From contig OZ243960.1 of the NCBI GenBank assembly GCA_965214435.1, positions 2,046,001 through 2,110,000 on the forward strand: DNA of 64,000 nt. The letters run 5' to 3'. Position numbers and translations under genes: made by a program. This document shows positions 26,148-34,553 of this stretch, piece by piece (positions within the stretch are counted from its first letter, which is position 1; the number at the start of each line of letters is the position of its first letter). This DNA is from Rubrobacter_A sp965214435. Its GTDB lineage: Bacteria > Actinomycetota > Rubrobacteria > Rubrobacterales > Rubrobacteraceae. The notes beneath the pieces are model-generated. The model was given only the letters and a program-made list of their open reading frames with translations, searched no databases and had not been told where the DNA came from.

Positions 26148-26878
26148 GCGGGCGGCTCTACGGGGTCGGGGTCGGTCCCGGAGACCCGGAGCTTCTAACG
26201 CTCAAGGGGTTGCGTGTTCTGCGCGAGGCCGACGAGGTATTCGTGCCGGTCGGCGACACGGGTGAGGTCGGCCGGGCCGAGGCGACCGTCCGGACATATC
26301 TCGATGCTGGTCGTCTTACCCGGTTGTTGTTCGCTCTCTCGGACGATGCGGAAGCCCGCGAGAGCAACTGGGAGAGCGCCGCCCGGCAGGTCTCGCAGGC
26401 TTTAGAAACCGGCAAGGACTGTGCCTTTGCTACTATCGGCGACCCGAACGTCTACTCGACTTTTACCTACCTCTCGCGGTCCGTGCGGCGGAGGCTTCCG
26501 GAGGTCGAGGTCGGGACCGTGCCTGGGGTAACGGCGATGCAGGACCTCGCGGCCCGGAGCGGGACGGTCCTTCTGGAAGGTGACGAGCGGCTGGCGCTCT
26601 TGCCGTTTACGGCCGGGGAGGAGCATTTCGGGCGGGCGCTCGCGGACTTCGAGACGGTGGTCTGCTACAAGGGCGGCCGTCGCACCCCGGAGGTATTACG
26701 AATCGCCGAGGAGGCCGGGCGGTTGGAGGACGCGGTCTACGGGGCGCGGCTCGGTATAGAGGGCGAGAGCATCCTTCCGGCGGCTGCGATGTCCGGGCGG
26801 GAGGGGCACTACCTGTCGGCCATGATCTTTACCCATAGAAATTACCCGGAAGGATTACCTGGAGGGAGCGGAGCATGA
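26144..26878 (+). CDS. cobI: Precorrin-2 C20-methyltransferase
   Basis: This SAM-dependent tetrapyrrole methyltransferase acts at C-20. The 244 residues include the N-terminal GVGVGPGDPELLTLKGLRVL, the mid-domain TIGDPNVYSTFTYL, and VPGVTAMQDLAARSG. These place it in the CobI/CbiL branch. The ATG overlaps the cobB stop (ATGA). Whether it uses metal-free or cobalt-containing precorrin-2 cannot be read from sequence; CbiX in the operon allows the cobalt form. Confidence 0.92.
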   Translation: MSGRLYGVGVGPGDPELLTLKGLRVLREADEVFVPVGDTGEVGRAEATVRTYLDAGRLTRLLFALSDDAEARESNWESAARQVSQALETGKDCAFATIGDPNVYSTFTYLSRSVRRRLPEVEVGTVPGVTAMQDLAARSGTVLLEGDERLALLPFTAGEEHFGRALADFETVVCYKGGRRTPEVLRIAEEAGRLEDAVYGARLGIEGESILPAAAMSGREGHYLSAMIFTHRNYPEGLPGGSGA

Positions 26879-27657
26879 GTAAGGTATGGTTTATAGGGGC
26901 TGGACCGGGGGCTGCTGACCTCCTCACCCTGCGGGGAGCGAAGCTTATCTCCGAGGCCGACGTGGTCGTGTGGGCCCGGAGCCTGGTTAGCGAGGAGGTT
27001 CTGGTCCACGCTTCACCACAGGCGGAAATTTTCGAGTCCACGGACGTGCCGCTAGAGACGGTGCACGAGCTCTACGAGCGGGCGAGCCGCGAAGAGTTGA
27101 AGATAGCCCGGGTGCATTCCGGAGATCCGAGCCTCTACGGGGCGGTCCTGGAGCAGATCGAGCTTTTGGAAAACCTCAGGCTCGACTGGGAGATGGTCCC
27201 CGGCGTCTCGTCTCTCGGCGCTGCCGCGGCCGCCATCGGCCGAGAGCTTACCGTACCGGAGATCTCGCAGTCCGTGATCCTCACTCGCCGCGCGAGCCGC
27301 ACCCCGATGCCTGCCGGCGAAGACATAAAGAGCTTCGCCGCCCACGGCACCACGATGGCGATCTTCCTTTCGGCCGCGAAACCCCGCGCGCTCCAGGAGG
27401 AGCTGCTGGACGGCGGTTACGCCCCCGAAACCCCGTGCGCCGTGGTCTACCGAGCAAGTTGGCCGGACGAGCAAGTTATAGAATGTAACCTGGAAGGGTT
27501 AGCCGACCGTATCCGGGAAGCGGGGTTTACCCGGCAAGCCTTGATCCTGGTCGGTCCCGGCCTCCGCTCCGGCGGCACCCGCTCCCACCTGTATAATCCC
27601 GGCTTCTCCCACCGCTTCCGCAAAGCGGACCCCCGCGTAGCAGAGAAGAAAGCTTAA
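26875..27657 (+). CDS. cobM: Precorrin-4 C11-methyltransferase
   Basis: This 260-residue SAM-dependent methyltransferase of the CobM/CbiF branch shows FIGAGPGAADLLTLRG at the N-terminus, ARVHSGDPSLYGAVLEQ, VPGVSSLGAAAAAIGRELT and the characteristic SQSVILTRRASRTPMP. It methylates C-11 during corrin ring contraction. The ATG overlaps the cobI stop (ATGA), and a ten-base gap precedes cbiD. Confidence 0.94.
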   Translation: MSKVWFIGAGPGAADLLTLRGAKLISEADVVVWARSLVSEEVLVHASPQAEIFESTDVPLETVHELYERASREELKIARVHSGDPSLYGAVLEQIELLENLRLDWEMVPGVSSLGAAAAAIGRELTVPEISQSVILTRRASRTPMPAGEDIKSFAAHGTTMAIFLSAAKPRALQEELLDGGYAPETPCAVVYRASWPDEQVIECNLEGLADRIREAGFTRQALILVGPGLRSGGTRSHLYNPGFSHRFRKADPRVAEKKA

Positions 27658-27667
27658 AGATAAACCC

Positions 27668-28846
27668 ATGACCGTACCGCCGCGCAAAATCCACGAGCCC
27701 TCGATGCCCCCGAGCATGCAGCGCGCCTCGGGGGAGAACCTCCGGACCGGCTGGACCACCGGCTCCTGCGCGTCCGCCGCCGCCAAAGCCGCCGCCCGCG
27801 CCCTCGTGACCGGCACAGCTCAGCGCGAGGTAGACATAAAACTTCCCCGCAAAGGCGAAGAGCGGCGGGTAACCTTCGCCGTCGAGCGGTGCGAAGTCTC
27901 CCCGGACGGGGGCTGGGCTGAGGCGGTCGTAATAAAAGACGCCGGTGACGATCCGGACGTGACCGACGGGGCGCACGTCACGGTCCGGGTGTCGTGGCGG
28001 GAGGAGACGGGGCTACAGCTCGACCGGGGTAGCGGCGTGGGGCTGGTTACCAAGCAGGGGCTCGGGCTTCCGGTCGGTGGACCGGCGATCAACGCTATCC
28101 CACGGCGGATGATCTCCTACTCCGTAGAAGAAGTGCTCGACCCCGACGAGCGCGGCGTCCGGGTGGTCGTCAGCGTCCCCGGCGGCGAAGTTATGGCCGA
28201 AAAGACCACCAACGCCCGGCTCGGCATTGAGGACGGCGTCTCGATCCTCGGCACGACCGGTATCGTCCGCCCGTTCTCGACCGCCTCCTGGCGGGCCAGC
28301 GTCGGTCAAGCCGTAGACGTCATGGGAGCCCAGGGCGAGACTACCTTCGTCCTCTCGACCGGCGGCCTTACCGAGAAAGCCGCCATGCGCCTCCTACCGA
28401 ACCTGCCCGAAGTCTGCTTTGTAGAGGTCGGGGACTTTACCGGCCACGCGGTAAAAAAGGCTCTGGACAACGAGCTTTCGCGGATGTTCTTCGTCGGGAT
28501 GACCGGGAAACTAGCCAAGCTCGCCGCCGGCGTGATGATGACCCACTGGACTCGCTCGAAAGTGGATAATGAACTACTCGCGGAGATCACGGCCAAAGCC
28601 GGCGGAGACTCTAAGTTAGTAACAAATATACATAATGTCAATACAGCGCGTCATGCGTATGAGTTGTGGCGGGAGGCGGAGCTGGATGAGGCTCCGAACG
28701 TGTTGTGCGCGCGGGCGGCGGAGAACCTGGCGGAGTATGCGAAGGGTGGGTTGGAGGTCTACGTGGTGATGGTGGACTTCGACACGCTGGAGCCGGTCGG
28801 GGCGAGTCCCGGGGCGCTGGAGCTTACGGTATGGGAGGGTGGGTGA
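27668..28846 (+). CDS. cbiD: Cobalt-precorrin-5B C1-methyltransferase CbiD
   Basis: The 392-residue protein has the diagnostic N-terminal LRTGWTTGSCASAAAKAA and later GVGLVTKQGLGLPVGGPAIN. It has the fold and length of CbiD, the C-1 methyltransferase of the oxygen-independent (early cobalt) pathway. Its presence, with CbiG, argues that ring contraction here follows the cobalt-first route. The stop overlaps the GTG of cobL (GTGA). Confidence 0.93.
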   Translation: MTVPPRKIHEPSMPPSMQRASGENLRTGWTTGSCASAAAKAAARALVTGTAQREVDIKLPRKGEERRVTFAVERCEVSPDGGWAEAVVIKDAGDDPDVTDGAHVTVRVSWREETGLQLDRGSGVGLVTKQGLGLPVGGPAINAIPRRMISYSVEEVLDPDERGVRVVVSVPGGEVMAEKTTNARLGIEDGVSILGTTGIVRPFSTASWRASVGQAVDVMGAQGETTFVLSTGGLTEKAAMRLLPNLPEVCFVEVGDFTGHAVKKALDNELSRMFFVGMTGKLAKLAAGVMMTHWTRSKVDNELLAEITAKAGGDSKLVTNIHNVNTARHAYELWREAELDEAPNVLCARAAENLAEYAKGGLEVYVVMVDFDTLEPVGASPGALELTVWEGG

Positions 28847-30054
28847 GGCGCATAACCGTGATCGGACTTGACGGCAGCCCCCTCGGACCGGACGCTGCCC
28901 GGCGCGTGGAGAACGCCGCGCTCGTCGCGGGCGGCGAGCGGCATTTACAAATGCTCGGCGTAGAGCGCGGGCGGTCCGTGGCGCTCAAGGGAGACCTCTC
29001 TCACGCTCTCGACCGCCTAGAAGAGGCGGAGGGGGCGGTTGTAGTGCTGGCATCCGGGGACCCGGGGTTTTTCGGGATTGTTCGGCGGCTCGGCGAGCGA
29101 TTCGGGAGTGAGACGATGGAAGTGCTGCTGGCGGTCTCGTCGGTGGCGCTGGCTTTCGCGCGGGCCGGACTCTCGTGGGACGACGCGGTTACCGTCAGTG
29201 CCCACGGCCGCGACCCGCGCCGGGCGGTGAACGTCTGCCGGGCTTACCCGAAGGTAGCGGTGCTCACCGCCCCGGACTTCGGTCCCGCCGAACTCGCCCG
29301 GGAGCTTGAGGGCTACGAGAGGACGTTCGTCGTCGCCGAGAAGCTCGGGGAGGCGGGGGAGAGGGTCTTTCAGGGTGGGGCGGCGGAGGTTTCGGAGATG
29401 GATTGGAAGGAGCCGAACGTGGTGCTCGTGCTCGATGAGGGCAGGGTAGTGAAGGGGAAACGCTGGGCCTCTTTTCCAGTGCGTACCGGGGAGTGGGCGT
29501 TGCCCGAAGATGCGTTCGAGCATCGCTCCGCCATGATCTCCAAGTCCGAGACCCGCGCCTTCGTGCTGGCCCGGCTCGGCCCCGGCCCTGGAGACCTCGT
29601 CTGGGACGTGGGAGCCGGCAGCGGCTCCGTCGCCGTCGAGTGCGCGAACCTGGGAGCGGCTACTATCGCCGTCGAGCGGGACAGCGAAAGCTGCGACCGC
29701 ATCCGCCGGAACGCCGCCCGCCACGACGTCTGCGTGCGGGTGGTCGAGGGTACAGCGCCGGACGCCCTGCGGGAATTGCCGGAACCCGACGCGGTATTTG
29801 TCGGGGGGAGTGGGGGAGGGTTCGAGGAGATCGTCAAGCTCTCCGCGGTCAAGGCCCGCCGCGCGGTCGTCCTCTCCCTCATAACCCTCGAACGCGTCGT
29901 CCCGGCAGCGGAGGTCCTGGCGAGTTGCGGTCTGGAAGTAGAAACGACCTTCCTGCAAGCGTCCAGAGTGCGCGGAGTAGGTTCCCTGCACCGTCTAGTA
30001 CCAGAGACCCCGGTATTCGTGGTCTCCGGCCGCCGGACGGAAGAGATATCTTGA
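28843..30054 (+). CDS. cobL: Precorrin-6Y C5,15-methyltransferase (decarboxylating), CbiE-CbiT fusion
   Basis: This two-domain enzyme of 403 residues has an N-terminal CbiE methyltransferase (ITVIGLDGSPLGPDAAR, then VVVLASGDPGFFG) and a C-terminal CbiT domain with SAM motif VWDVGAGSGSVAVECA. It methylates C-5 and C-15 and decarboxylates the acetate side chain. GTG 28843 forms a GTGA overlap with cbiD, the pattern used across the operon; ATG 28831 in the same frame is an alternative. The stop overlaps the TTG of the next gene. Confidence 0.93.
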   Translation: MRRITVIGLDGSPLGPDAARRVENAALVAGGERHLQMLGVERGRSVALKGDLSHALDRLEEAEGAVVVLASGDPGFFGIVRRLGERFGSETMEVLLAVSSVALAFARAGLSWDDAVTVSAHGRDPRRAVNVCRAYPKVAVLTAPDFGPAELARELEGYERTFVVAEKLGEAGERVFQGGAAEVSEMDWKEPNVVLVLDEGRVVKGKRWASFPVRTGEWALPEDAFEHRSAMISKSETRAFVLARLGPGPGDLVWDVGAGSGSVAVECANLGAATIAVERDSESCDRIRRNAARHDVCVRVVEGTAPDALRELPEPDAVFVGGSGGGFEEIVKLSAVKARRAVVLSLITLERVVPAAEVLASCGLEVETTFLQASRVRGVGSLHRLVPETPVFVVSGRRTEEIS

Positions 30055-31757
30055 TAGGTCTCGTCGCCGCGACCGCGAACGGCCGCCGGAGGGCTGTCCA
30101 CCTCGCAGGAACCTGGGAAGACGCCGTCTTCTATGAGGAAAAGCCCAAAGAGGCGCTCTCTCGGGCCTGGGCAGAGTGCGAGGGTATAGTGATGTTCCTG
30201 GCGACCGGTGCCGCCGTCCGGCTCCTCGCGGCGCACCTCTCGGACAAGAATCGGGACCCGGGCGTGGTCTGCGTCGATGACGCCGGACGCTTCGCCGTGG
30301 CGCTTACCGGCGGCCATGAGGGTGGAGGGAACGCGCTCTGCCGGCGGGTCGCCGCCACTCTAGGGGCCGAACCTGTGGTCACGACCGCGAGCGACGCCTT
30401 GGGCTTACCGGATCTGGGCTCCCTCGGTAGAGACCTCGGCTTCCGGATAGAGGACCGCTCGGACCTGGCTGCCGTCTCCTCGGCGCTCGTTTCCGGGGAG
30501 CCGGTATACTTGGTATCCGACCGCCGCTACCCGCTCGGGCCGCTGCCGGAGAACGTAGTCCGGCGCAAGCCCGAAGAGTCCGGAGCACCGCTCATTCTGG
30601 TCACCGACCGGATAGTGGAGCTTGTGGAACCACCGCGGCCGTCGGTGGTTTGCCGGCCATCCTCGCTCGTGGTCGGCGTCGGGTGCAGCCGGGGAGTAGC
30701 AGAGGACGAGGTGCTGGACCTCGTTAGCCAGACTCTGGAGGACGCCGGTCTCTCGGTGGCGAGTGTAGCGGCTTTGGCGAGCATCGACGTGAAGTCCGAC
30801 GAGGCCGGGCTGCTGGAGGCCGCAGCGTCGCTCGGCGTGCCGCTCCGGTTCTGCACGGCCGAGGAGCTTGCGGTTGCCGAGGTGCCCAATCCCTCTGCTG
30901 CCGTAGAGAAGGCGGTCGGGACCGCGAGCGTGGCCGAGGCGTCGGTGGTCGTCTCCGGCGCTAGCCTCGTGGTCGAGAAACATAAGTCTCCGAACGCCAC
31001 GGTCGCCGTCGGGCGGCTGCCGGTGCGGGGGCGGCTGTCGCTGGTCAGCCTCGGGCCGGGAGATGAGTCCCTGGTGCCGCCGCTGGCCCGCGAGGCGCTG
31101 GCTGCTTCGGAGGTTGTGGTCGGCTTGGATCAGTACGTGAACAGGGTCCGCCACCTCCTGCGTCCTGGGACCCGCGTGTTGACGCCGCCGCTCGGTGAGG
31201 AGATAGAGCGAGCCAGACTTGCTTTAGAAGAGGCCCGGTCGGGCGGGAGTGCGGCGCTGGTGAGTAGCGGCGACATAGGAGTTTACGCTATGGCTTCTCC
31301 GACTCTGGAGTTGCTTGAGGAGTCGGACGATATAGACGTGACCGTTATTCCGGGGGTTACGGCGGCCCAGGCTGCGGCCTCGTTGCTCGGGTCGCCGCTC
31401 GGGCACGACCACTGCGCGATCAGCCTTTCCGACCTCCTTACTCCCTGGGAAATCATCCTGAGCCGCGTCCAGACCGCCGCCGAAGGGGACTTTGTAGTCT
31501 CGCTCTACAACCCCCGCTCCCGGGGTCGCGACTGGCAACTCGGCAAGGTCCGCGAGACCCTTCTACAACACCGCTCCCCCGATACCCCGGTCGGCCTCGT
31601 CACCGACGCCTACCGCCCGACCCAGAAGGTAGTCGTTACGGACCTGGGTTCCCTGCGCGTCGAGGATGTGGACATGCTGACGGTCGTCATAGTCGGCAGC
31701 TCCCGCACCATAGTCCGCGGCGGCCGCCTGGTTACACCGAGAGGTTATTTAGGATGA
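30051..31757 (+). CDS. CbiG-CbiH/CobJ fusion: cobalt-precorrin-5A hydrolase plus precorrin-3B C17-methyltransferase
   Basis: This 568-residue bifunctional protein has a CbiG part at residues 1-320. It contains FLATGAAVRLLAAHLSDKNR and VALTGGHEGGGN in the N- and middle domains, and VVGVGCSRG at the start of the C-terminal CbiG subdomain. The CobJ/CbiH methyltransferase part (about 325-568) contains LVSLGPGDESL, ALVSSGDIGVYAMASP, VIPGVTAAQAAASLLGSPLG and FVVSLYNPRSRGRDWQL. Together they contract the ring at C-20/C-17 and release acetaldehyde. TTG 30051 overlaps the cobL stop (TTGA); an in-frame extension upstream is shadow. Confidence 0.92.
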   Translation: MIGLVAATANGRRRAVHLAGTWEDAVFYEEKPKEALSRAWAECEGIVMFLATGAAVRLLAAHLSDKNRDPGVVCVDDAGRFAVALTGGHEGGGNALCRRVAATLGAEPVVTTASDALGLPDLGSLGRDLGFRIEDRSDLAAVSSALVSGEPVYLVSDRRYPLGPLPENVVRRKPEESGAPLILVTDRIVELVEPPRPSVVCRPSSLVVGVGCSRGVAEDEVLDLVSQTLEDAGLSVASVAALASIDVKSDEAGLLEAAASLGVPLRFCTAEELAVAEVPNPSAAVEKAVGTASVAEASVVVSGASLVVEKHKSPNATVAVGRLPVRGRLSLVSLGPGDESLVPPLAREALAASEVVVGLDQYVNRVRHLLRPGTRVLTPPLGEEIERARLALEEARSGGSAALVSSGDIGVYAMASPTLELLEESDDIDVTVIPGVTAAQAAASLLGSPLGHDHCAISLSDLLTPWEIILSRVQTAAEGDFVVSLYNPRSRGRDWQLGKVRETLLQHRSPDTPVGLVTDAYRPTQKVVVTDLGSLRVEDVDMLTVVIVGSSRTIVRGGRLVTPRGYLG

Positions 31758-31957
31758 AACGGGTCTTTGCCGTTACGGACGCCTGCGCGGGCTGCGGCGC
31801 GTGCCTCAAGACCTGCCCGGAAAAAGCTATCCGCCCAGCCCCGAGAGATTACCCGTCGCCACTCCTGGTGCTCGAAGATCGCTGCACGGGTTGCGCCGAG
31901 TGCGCCGAGGTCTGTCCGGTCAGTGCCTGTATCGAAGTCTTGTTGGAGGACGGATGA
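31754..31957 (+). CDS. Two-cluster [4Fe-4S] ferredoxin inside the cobalamin operon
   Basis: This 67-residue ferredoxin has two CxxCxxCxxxCP motifs: CAGCGACLKTCP and CTGCAECAEVCP. It overlaps its neighbours by ATGA on both sides, so it is translated with the pathway enzymes. Possible jobs are low-potential electron supply for cobalt reduction before adenosylation, or for a reductive step such as precorrin-6A reduction, whose usual gene is missing. The partner is not known. Confidence 0.92.
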   Translation: MKRVFAVTDACAGCGACLKTCPEKAIRPAPRDYPSPLLVLEDRCTGCAECAEVCPVSACIEVLLEDG

Positions 31958-32538
31958 GGCGGGTCCATCCCATAGAAGCGGAGAGCTATCGCATCTTGCG
32001 CGAGTTAGTGGACCTCTCGCATCTTGGTCCGCTGGGGCGGGCCGTGGCCGAACGCGTGATCCACGCTTCCGCCGACCCCGAGTACTCCGAGACCCTGATT
32101 CTCGACGAAGCTGTACTCGAAAAAAGTCTTACAGCCCTACGCCGGGATGCACCAATCGTTACCGACGTCGGGATGGTCGCGGCGGGCATCACGGCGCGGG
32201 AGACCCACTGCTACGTCGCCGACCCCCGCGTCCGGGAGCTAGCCGAGAAGTCCGGCATAACGCGCTCTGCGGCAGGCTTCCGGTTTGCGGCTGAGGAAGC
32301 CGGGCCGGGAGCTGTCTGGGTGATCGGTAACGCTCCGACGGCGCTCTTCGAGCTTATTTACCTGAATGTGGAACCCGCGCTCGTCGTGGGGTTGCCGGTC
32401 GGTTTCGTGGGGGCTGCGGAGTCCAAAGAAGCATTGGTCCAGAGCGGGCTGCCGGCGGTTGCGAACTACGGGCCGAAAGGTGGCTCGGCGGTGGCGGCGG
32501 CGGCTTTTAATGCCCTGATCTACTACAAGGAGGACTGA
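31954..32538 (+). CDS. cobH: Precorrin-8X methylmutase
   Basis: This 194-residue enzyme moves the C-11 methyl group to C-12, giving hydrogenobyrinic or cobyrinic acid. Family motifs are IEAESYRILRELVDLSHL, ERVIHASADPEY with the catalytic His, VTDVGMVAAGI, VIGNAPTALFEL and GLPVGFVGAAESK. ATG 31954 overlaps the ferredoxin stop; the longer frame from 31801 overlaps the ferredoxin gene and is not family-like. CbiX follows two bases later. Confidence 0.94.
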   Translation: MRRVHPIEAESYRILRELVDLSHLGPLGRAVAERVIHASADPEYSETLILDEAVLEKSLTALRRDAPIVTDVGMVAAGITARETHCYVADPRVRELAEKSGITRSAAGFRFAAEEAGPGAVWVIGNAPTALFELIYLNVEPALVVGLPVGFVGAAESKEALVQSGLPAVANYGPKGGSAVAAAAFNALIYYKED

Positions 32539-32540
32539 AC

Positions 32541-33482
32541 TTGTACAAGGAAACCGTACATAACGTAAATGTACAGAACGCAAAAGCTACAAACCCCGCG
32601 CTACTGATCGTCGGCCACGGCAGCCGCGACCCCCGCGGAGCGGAAGAGTTCCATGAACTCGTAACCCTGATGCGTCTCCGTAACCCGGACCTACTGCTAG
32701 AAGGCGGTTTCATAGAGTTGTCCCGACCTCCGATCTCCGATTGCGTGACCCGTCTGGCCGAAGCCGGAGCCCGCGAAGTCGCCGCCGTCCCCCTGATGCT
32801 CCTGGCTGCCGGTCACGCCAAAGACGACATCCCGGCAACCCTCGTGCGCGAGAAGATGACCAATCCGCAGTTAACCTTCCGCTACGGCCGGGCTTTAGGC
32901 ATACGCCCCGAGCTACTCTCCCTCATGGACGAACGTATCTCTGCTGCCGTACCGCCCGAGGAGCGGGAAGAGACCGCCGTCCTCGTCGTCGGACGCGGCT
33001 CCTCGGACCCGGACGCGAACTCGAACCTCGCCAAAGTCTGCCGGATGTTCTACGAGGGCCGCCCGTACCCGGTCGTGGAACCAGCTTACATCAGCATGAC
33101 CTCTCCGAGTGTCGCCGAGGGCCTCGACCGCTGCCGCAAGCTCGGCGCGAAACGTGTCGTCGTCTTCTCCTACTTCCTGTTTACCGGCGTCCTCGAAGAG
33201 CGTATCCGGGAGCGGAGCGCGGAGTTCGCCGCCGCTAATCCCGGTCTCACGGTTAATTACGCCGGGTACTTCGGACCACACGAGCGCGTCGCGGACCTCC
33301 TGCTCGAACGCTACCGGGAGGCAATCCTCGGTGACATTCGCATGAACTGTGACGTTTGTGTTCACCGGGTCGCCCTGCCAGGGTTTGAGGAGAAAGTCGG
33401 GGCTGCCGCAACGCCCCACTACCACCCCGACGAACCGGGTCACAGCCACAGCCATCATGGTCATGACCACGACCATCACTAG
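32541..33482 (+). CDS. cbiX: Sirohydrochlorin cobaltochelatase CbiX (long form)
   Basis: This ATP-independent class II chelatase inserts Co2+ early, into sirohydrochlorin. Its 313 residues form two repeated halves: LIVGHGSRDPRGAEEF, and VLVVGRGSSDPDAN. A MNCDVC segment near residue 269 matches the MxCxxC iron-sulfur motif of Bacillus megaterium CbiX. The His-rich tail is residues 293-313 (HYHPDEPGHSHSH onward). TTG 32541 follows AAGGAGGAC. An early chelatase in the same operon as CobN is unusual. Confidence 0.93.
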   Translation: MYKETVHNVNVQNAKATNPALLIVGHGSRDPRGAEEFHELVTLMRLRNPDLLLEGGFIELSRPPISDCVTRLAEAGAREVAAVPLMLLAAGHAKDDIPATLVREKMTNPQLTFRYGRALGIRPELLSLMDERISAAVPPEEREETAVLVVGRGSSDPDANSNLAKVCRMFYEGRPYPVVEPAYISMTSPSVAEGLDRCRKLGAKRVVVFSYFLFTGVLEERIRERSAEFAAANPGLTVNYAGYFGPHERVADLLLERYREAILGDIRMNCDVCVHRVALPGFEEKVGAAATPHYHPDEPGHSHSHHGHDHDHH

Positions 33483-33491
33483 GGACGGCGG

Positions 33492-34553
33492 ATGGCGCTC
33501 GAAGACCGGGTAAGAGAGCTTGCGGAGGATATAGAGGCTCCCGACGGACGCGCGGTACAGGCCGCCCGGGACCGTCATGCGCAACTTACCAAACCGCCCG
33601 GCAGCCTCGGTCGGCTGGAGGAGGCTGGGATACGGTTGGCCGGTATCTTCGGGGAGTGCCCGCCGCCGGCCCCCGAAACGCCGGCGGTCGTGGTCGCCGC
33701 CGGGGACCACGGTGTTTTGGAGCGGGGCGTCTCGCCCTGGCCCCGAGAGGTGACGGCTGCGATGGTCCGGAACTTCTGCGCCGGCGGGGCGGCGGTCAAC
33801 GCCCTTGCTAAAAGCGCCCGCGCCCGGGTCAGCGTGCTGGACGTCGGGGTGGCTTCGGAACTGGAGCAACACCCGCGCCTGCGCGGAGCGAAGATCCGGG
33901 CCGGGACGGACGACCTTTCGGCGGGACCGGCGATGAGCCGGGAGGAAGGGGCCCGGGCGGTCCTGGCCGGGGCTGCCGTGGCCGAGGAGTTGGTGGACAG
34001 TGGCGGGGTGGACCTGCTCGTGACCGGGGACATGGGCATCGGAAATACAACACCCGCGGCGGCACTGATCGCCACTTTCACCGCCCGTCCCGCCGCAGAA
34101 GTAACCGGCCGCGGGACCGGCATAGACGATGCCACGCTCGTGTCAAAGGTAAACATCATAGAAGAGGCGCTAAAGCTACACGAGCCGGACCCCTCCGACC
34201 CTCTGGGCGTTCTGGCCGCGCTCGGTGGGCTGGAGCACGCGGCGCTCGTCGGCTTGATCCTGATGGGTGCCGCCTGCCAGACTCCCGTGGTCCTCGACGG
34301 CGTGGTCTCGAACTCCGCTGCCCTCGTCGCCCGCGCCCTCTCACCGCAATCGGTCGATTACCTGTTCGCCGGCCACCTCTCCGTCGAGCCCGGAGCCCGG
34401 ATAGCCCTGGACGAACTCTGTCTCGATCCGCTCCTCGACCTCGACATGCGTCTCGGGGAAGGCACCGGCGGGCTGCTGGCCGTCCCGGTACTCCAGGGTG
34501 CGGCCCGGGTGCTCGGTGAGATGGCGACCTTCGAGGAAGCGGGCCTTTCTTGA
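33492..34553 (+). CDS. cobT: Nicotinate-nucleotide-dimethylbenzimidazole phosphoribosyltransferase
   Basis: This enzyme makes alpha-ribazole phosphate for the lower ligand. Its 353 residues carry TKPPGSLGRLEE and VVVAAGDHGVLERGVSPWP near the N-terminus, VTGDMGIGNTTPAAA in the middle, and LDMRLGEGTGG, which holds the catalytic Glu, near the end. The length is normal. The stop overlaps the TTG start of the cobinamide-phosphate synthase gene. The symbol follows the Salmonella naming and is not the chelatase subunit CobT. Confidence 0.94.
   Translation: MALEDRVRELAEDIEAPDGRAVQAARDRHAQLTKPPGSLGRLEEAGIRLAGIFGECPPPAPETPAVVVAAGDHGVLERGVSPWPREVTAAMVRNFCAGGAAVNALAKSARARVSVLDVGVASELEQHPRLRGAKIRAGTDDLSAGPAMSREEGARAVLAGAAVAEELVDSGGVDLLVTGDMGIGNTTPAAALIATFTARPAAEVTGRGTGIDDATLVSKVNIIEEALKLHEPDPSDPLGVLAALGGLEHAALVGLILMGAACQTPVVLDGVVSNSAALVARALSPQSVDYLFAGHLSVEPGARIALDELCLDPLLDLDMRLGEGTGGLLAVPVLQGAARVLGEMATFEEAGLS

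Noticed and set aside
29493..30050. Long in-frame extension ahead of the CbiG-CbiH fusion
   Set aside because: It lies inside cobL in another frame and is Arg/Gly/Pro-rich; the TTGA overlap at 30051 fits the operon pattern.
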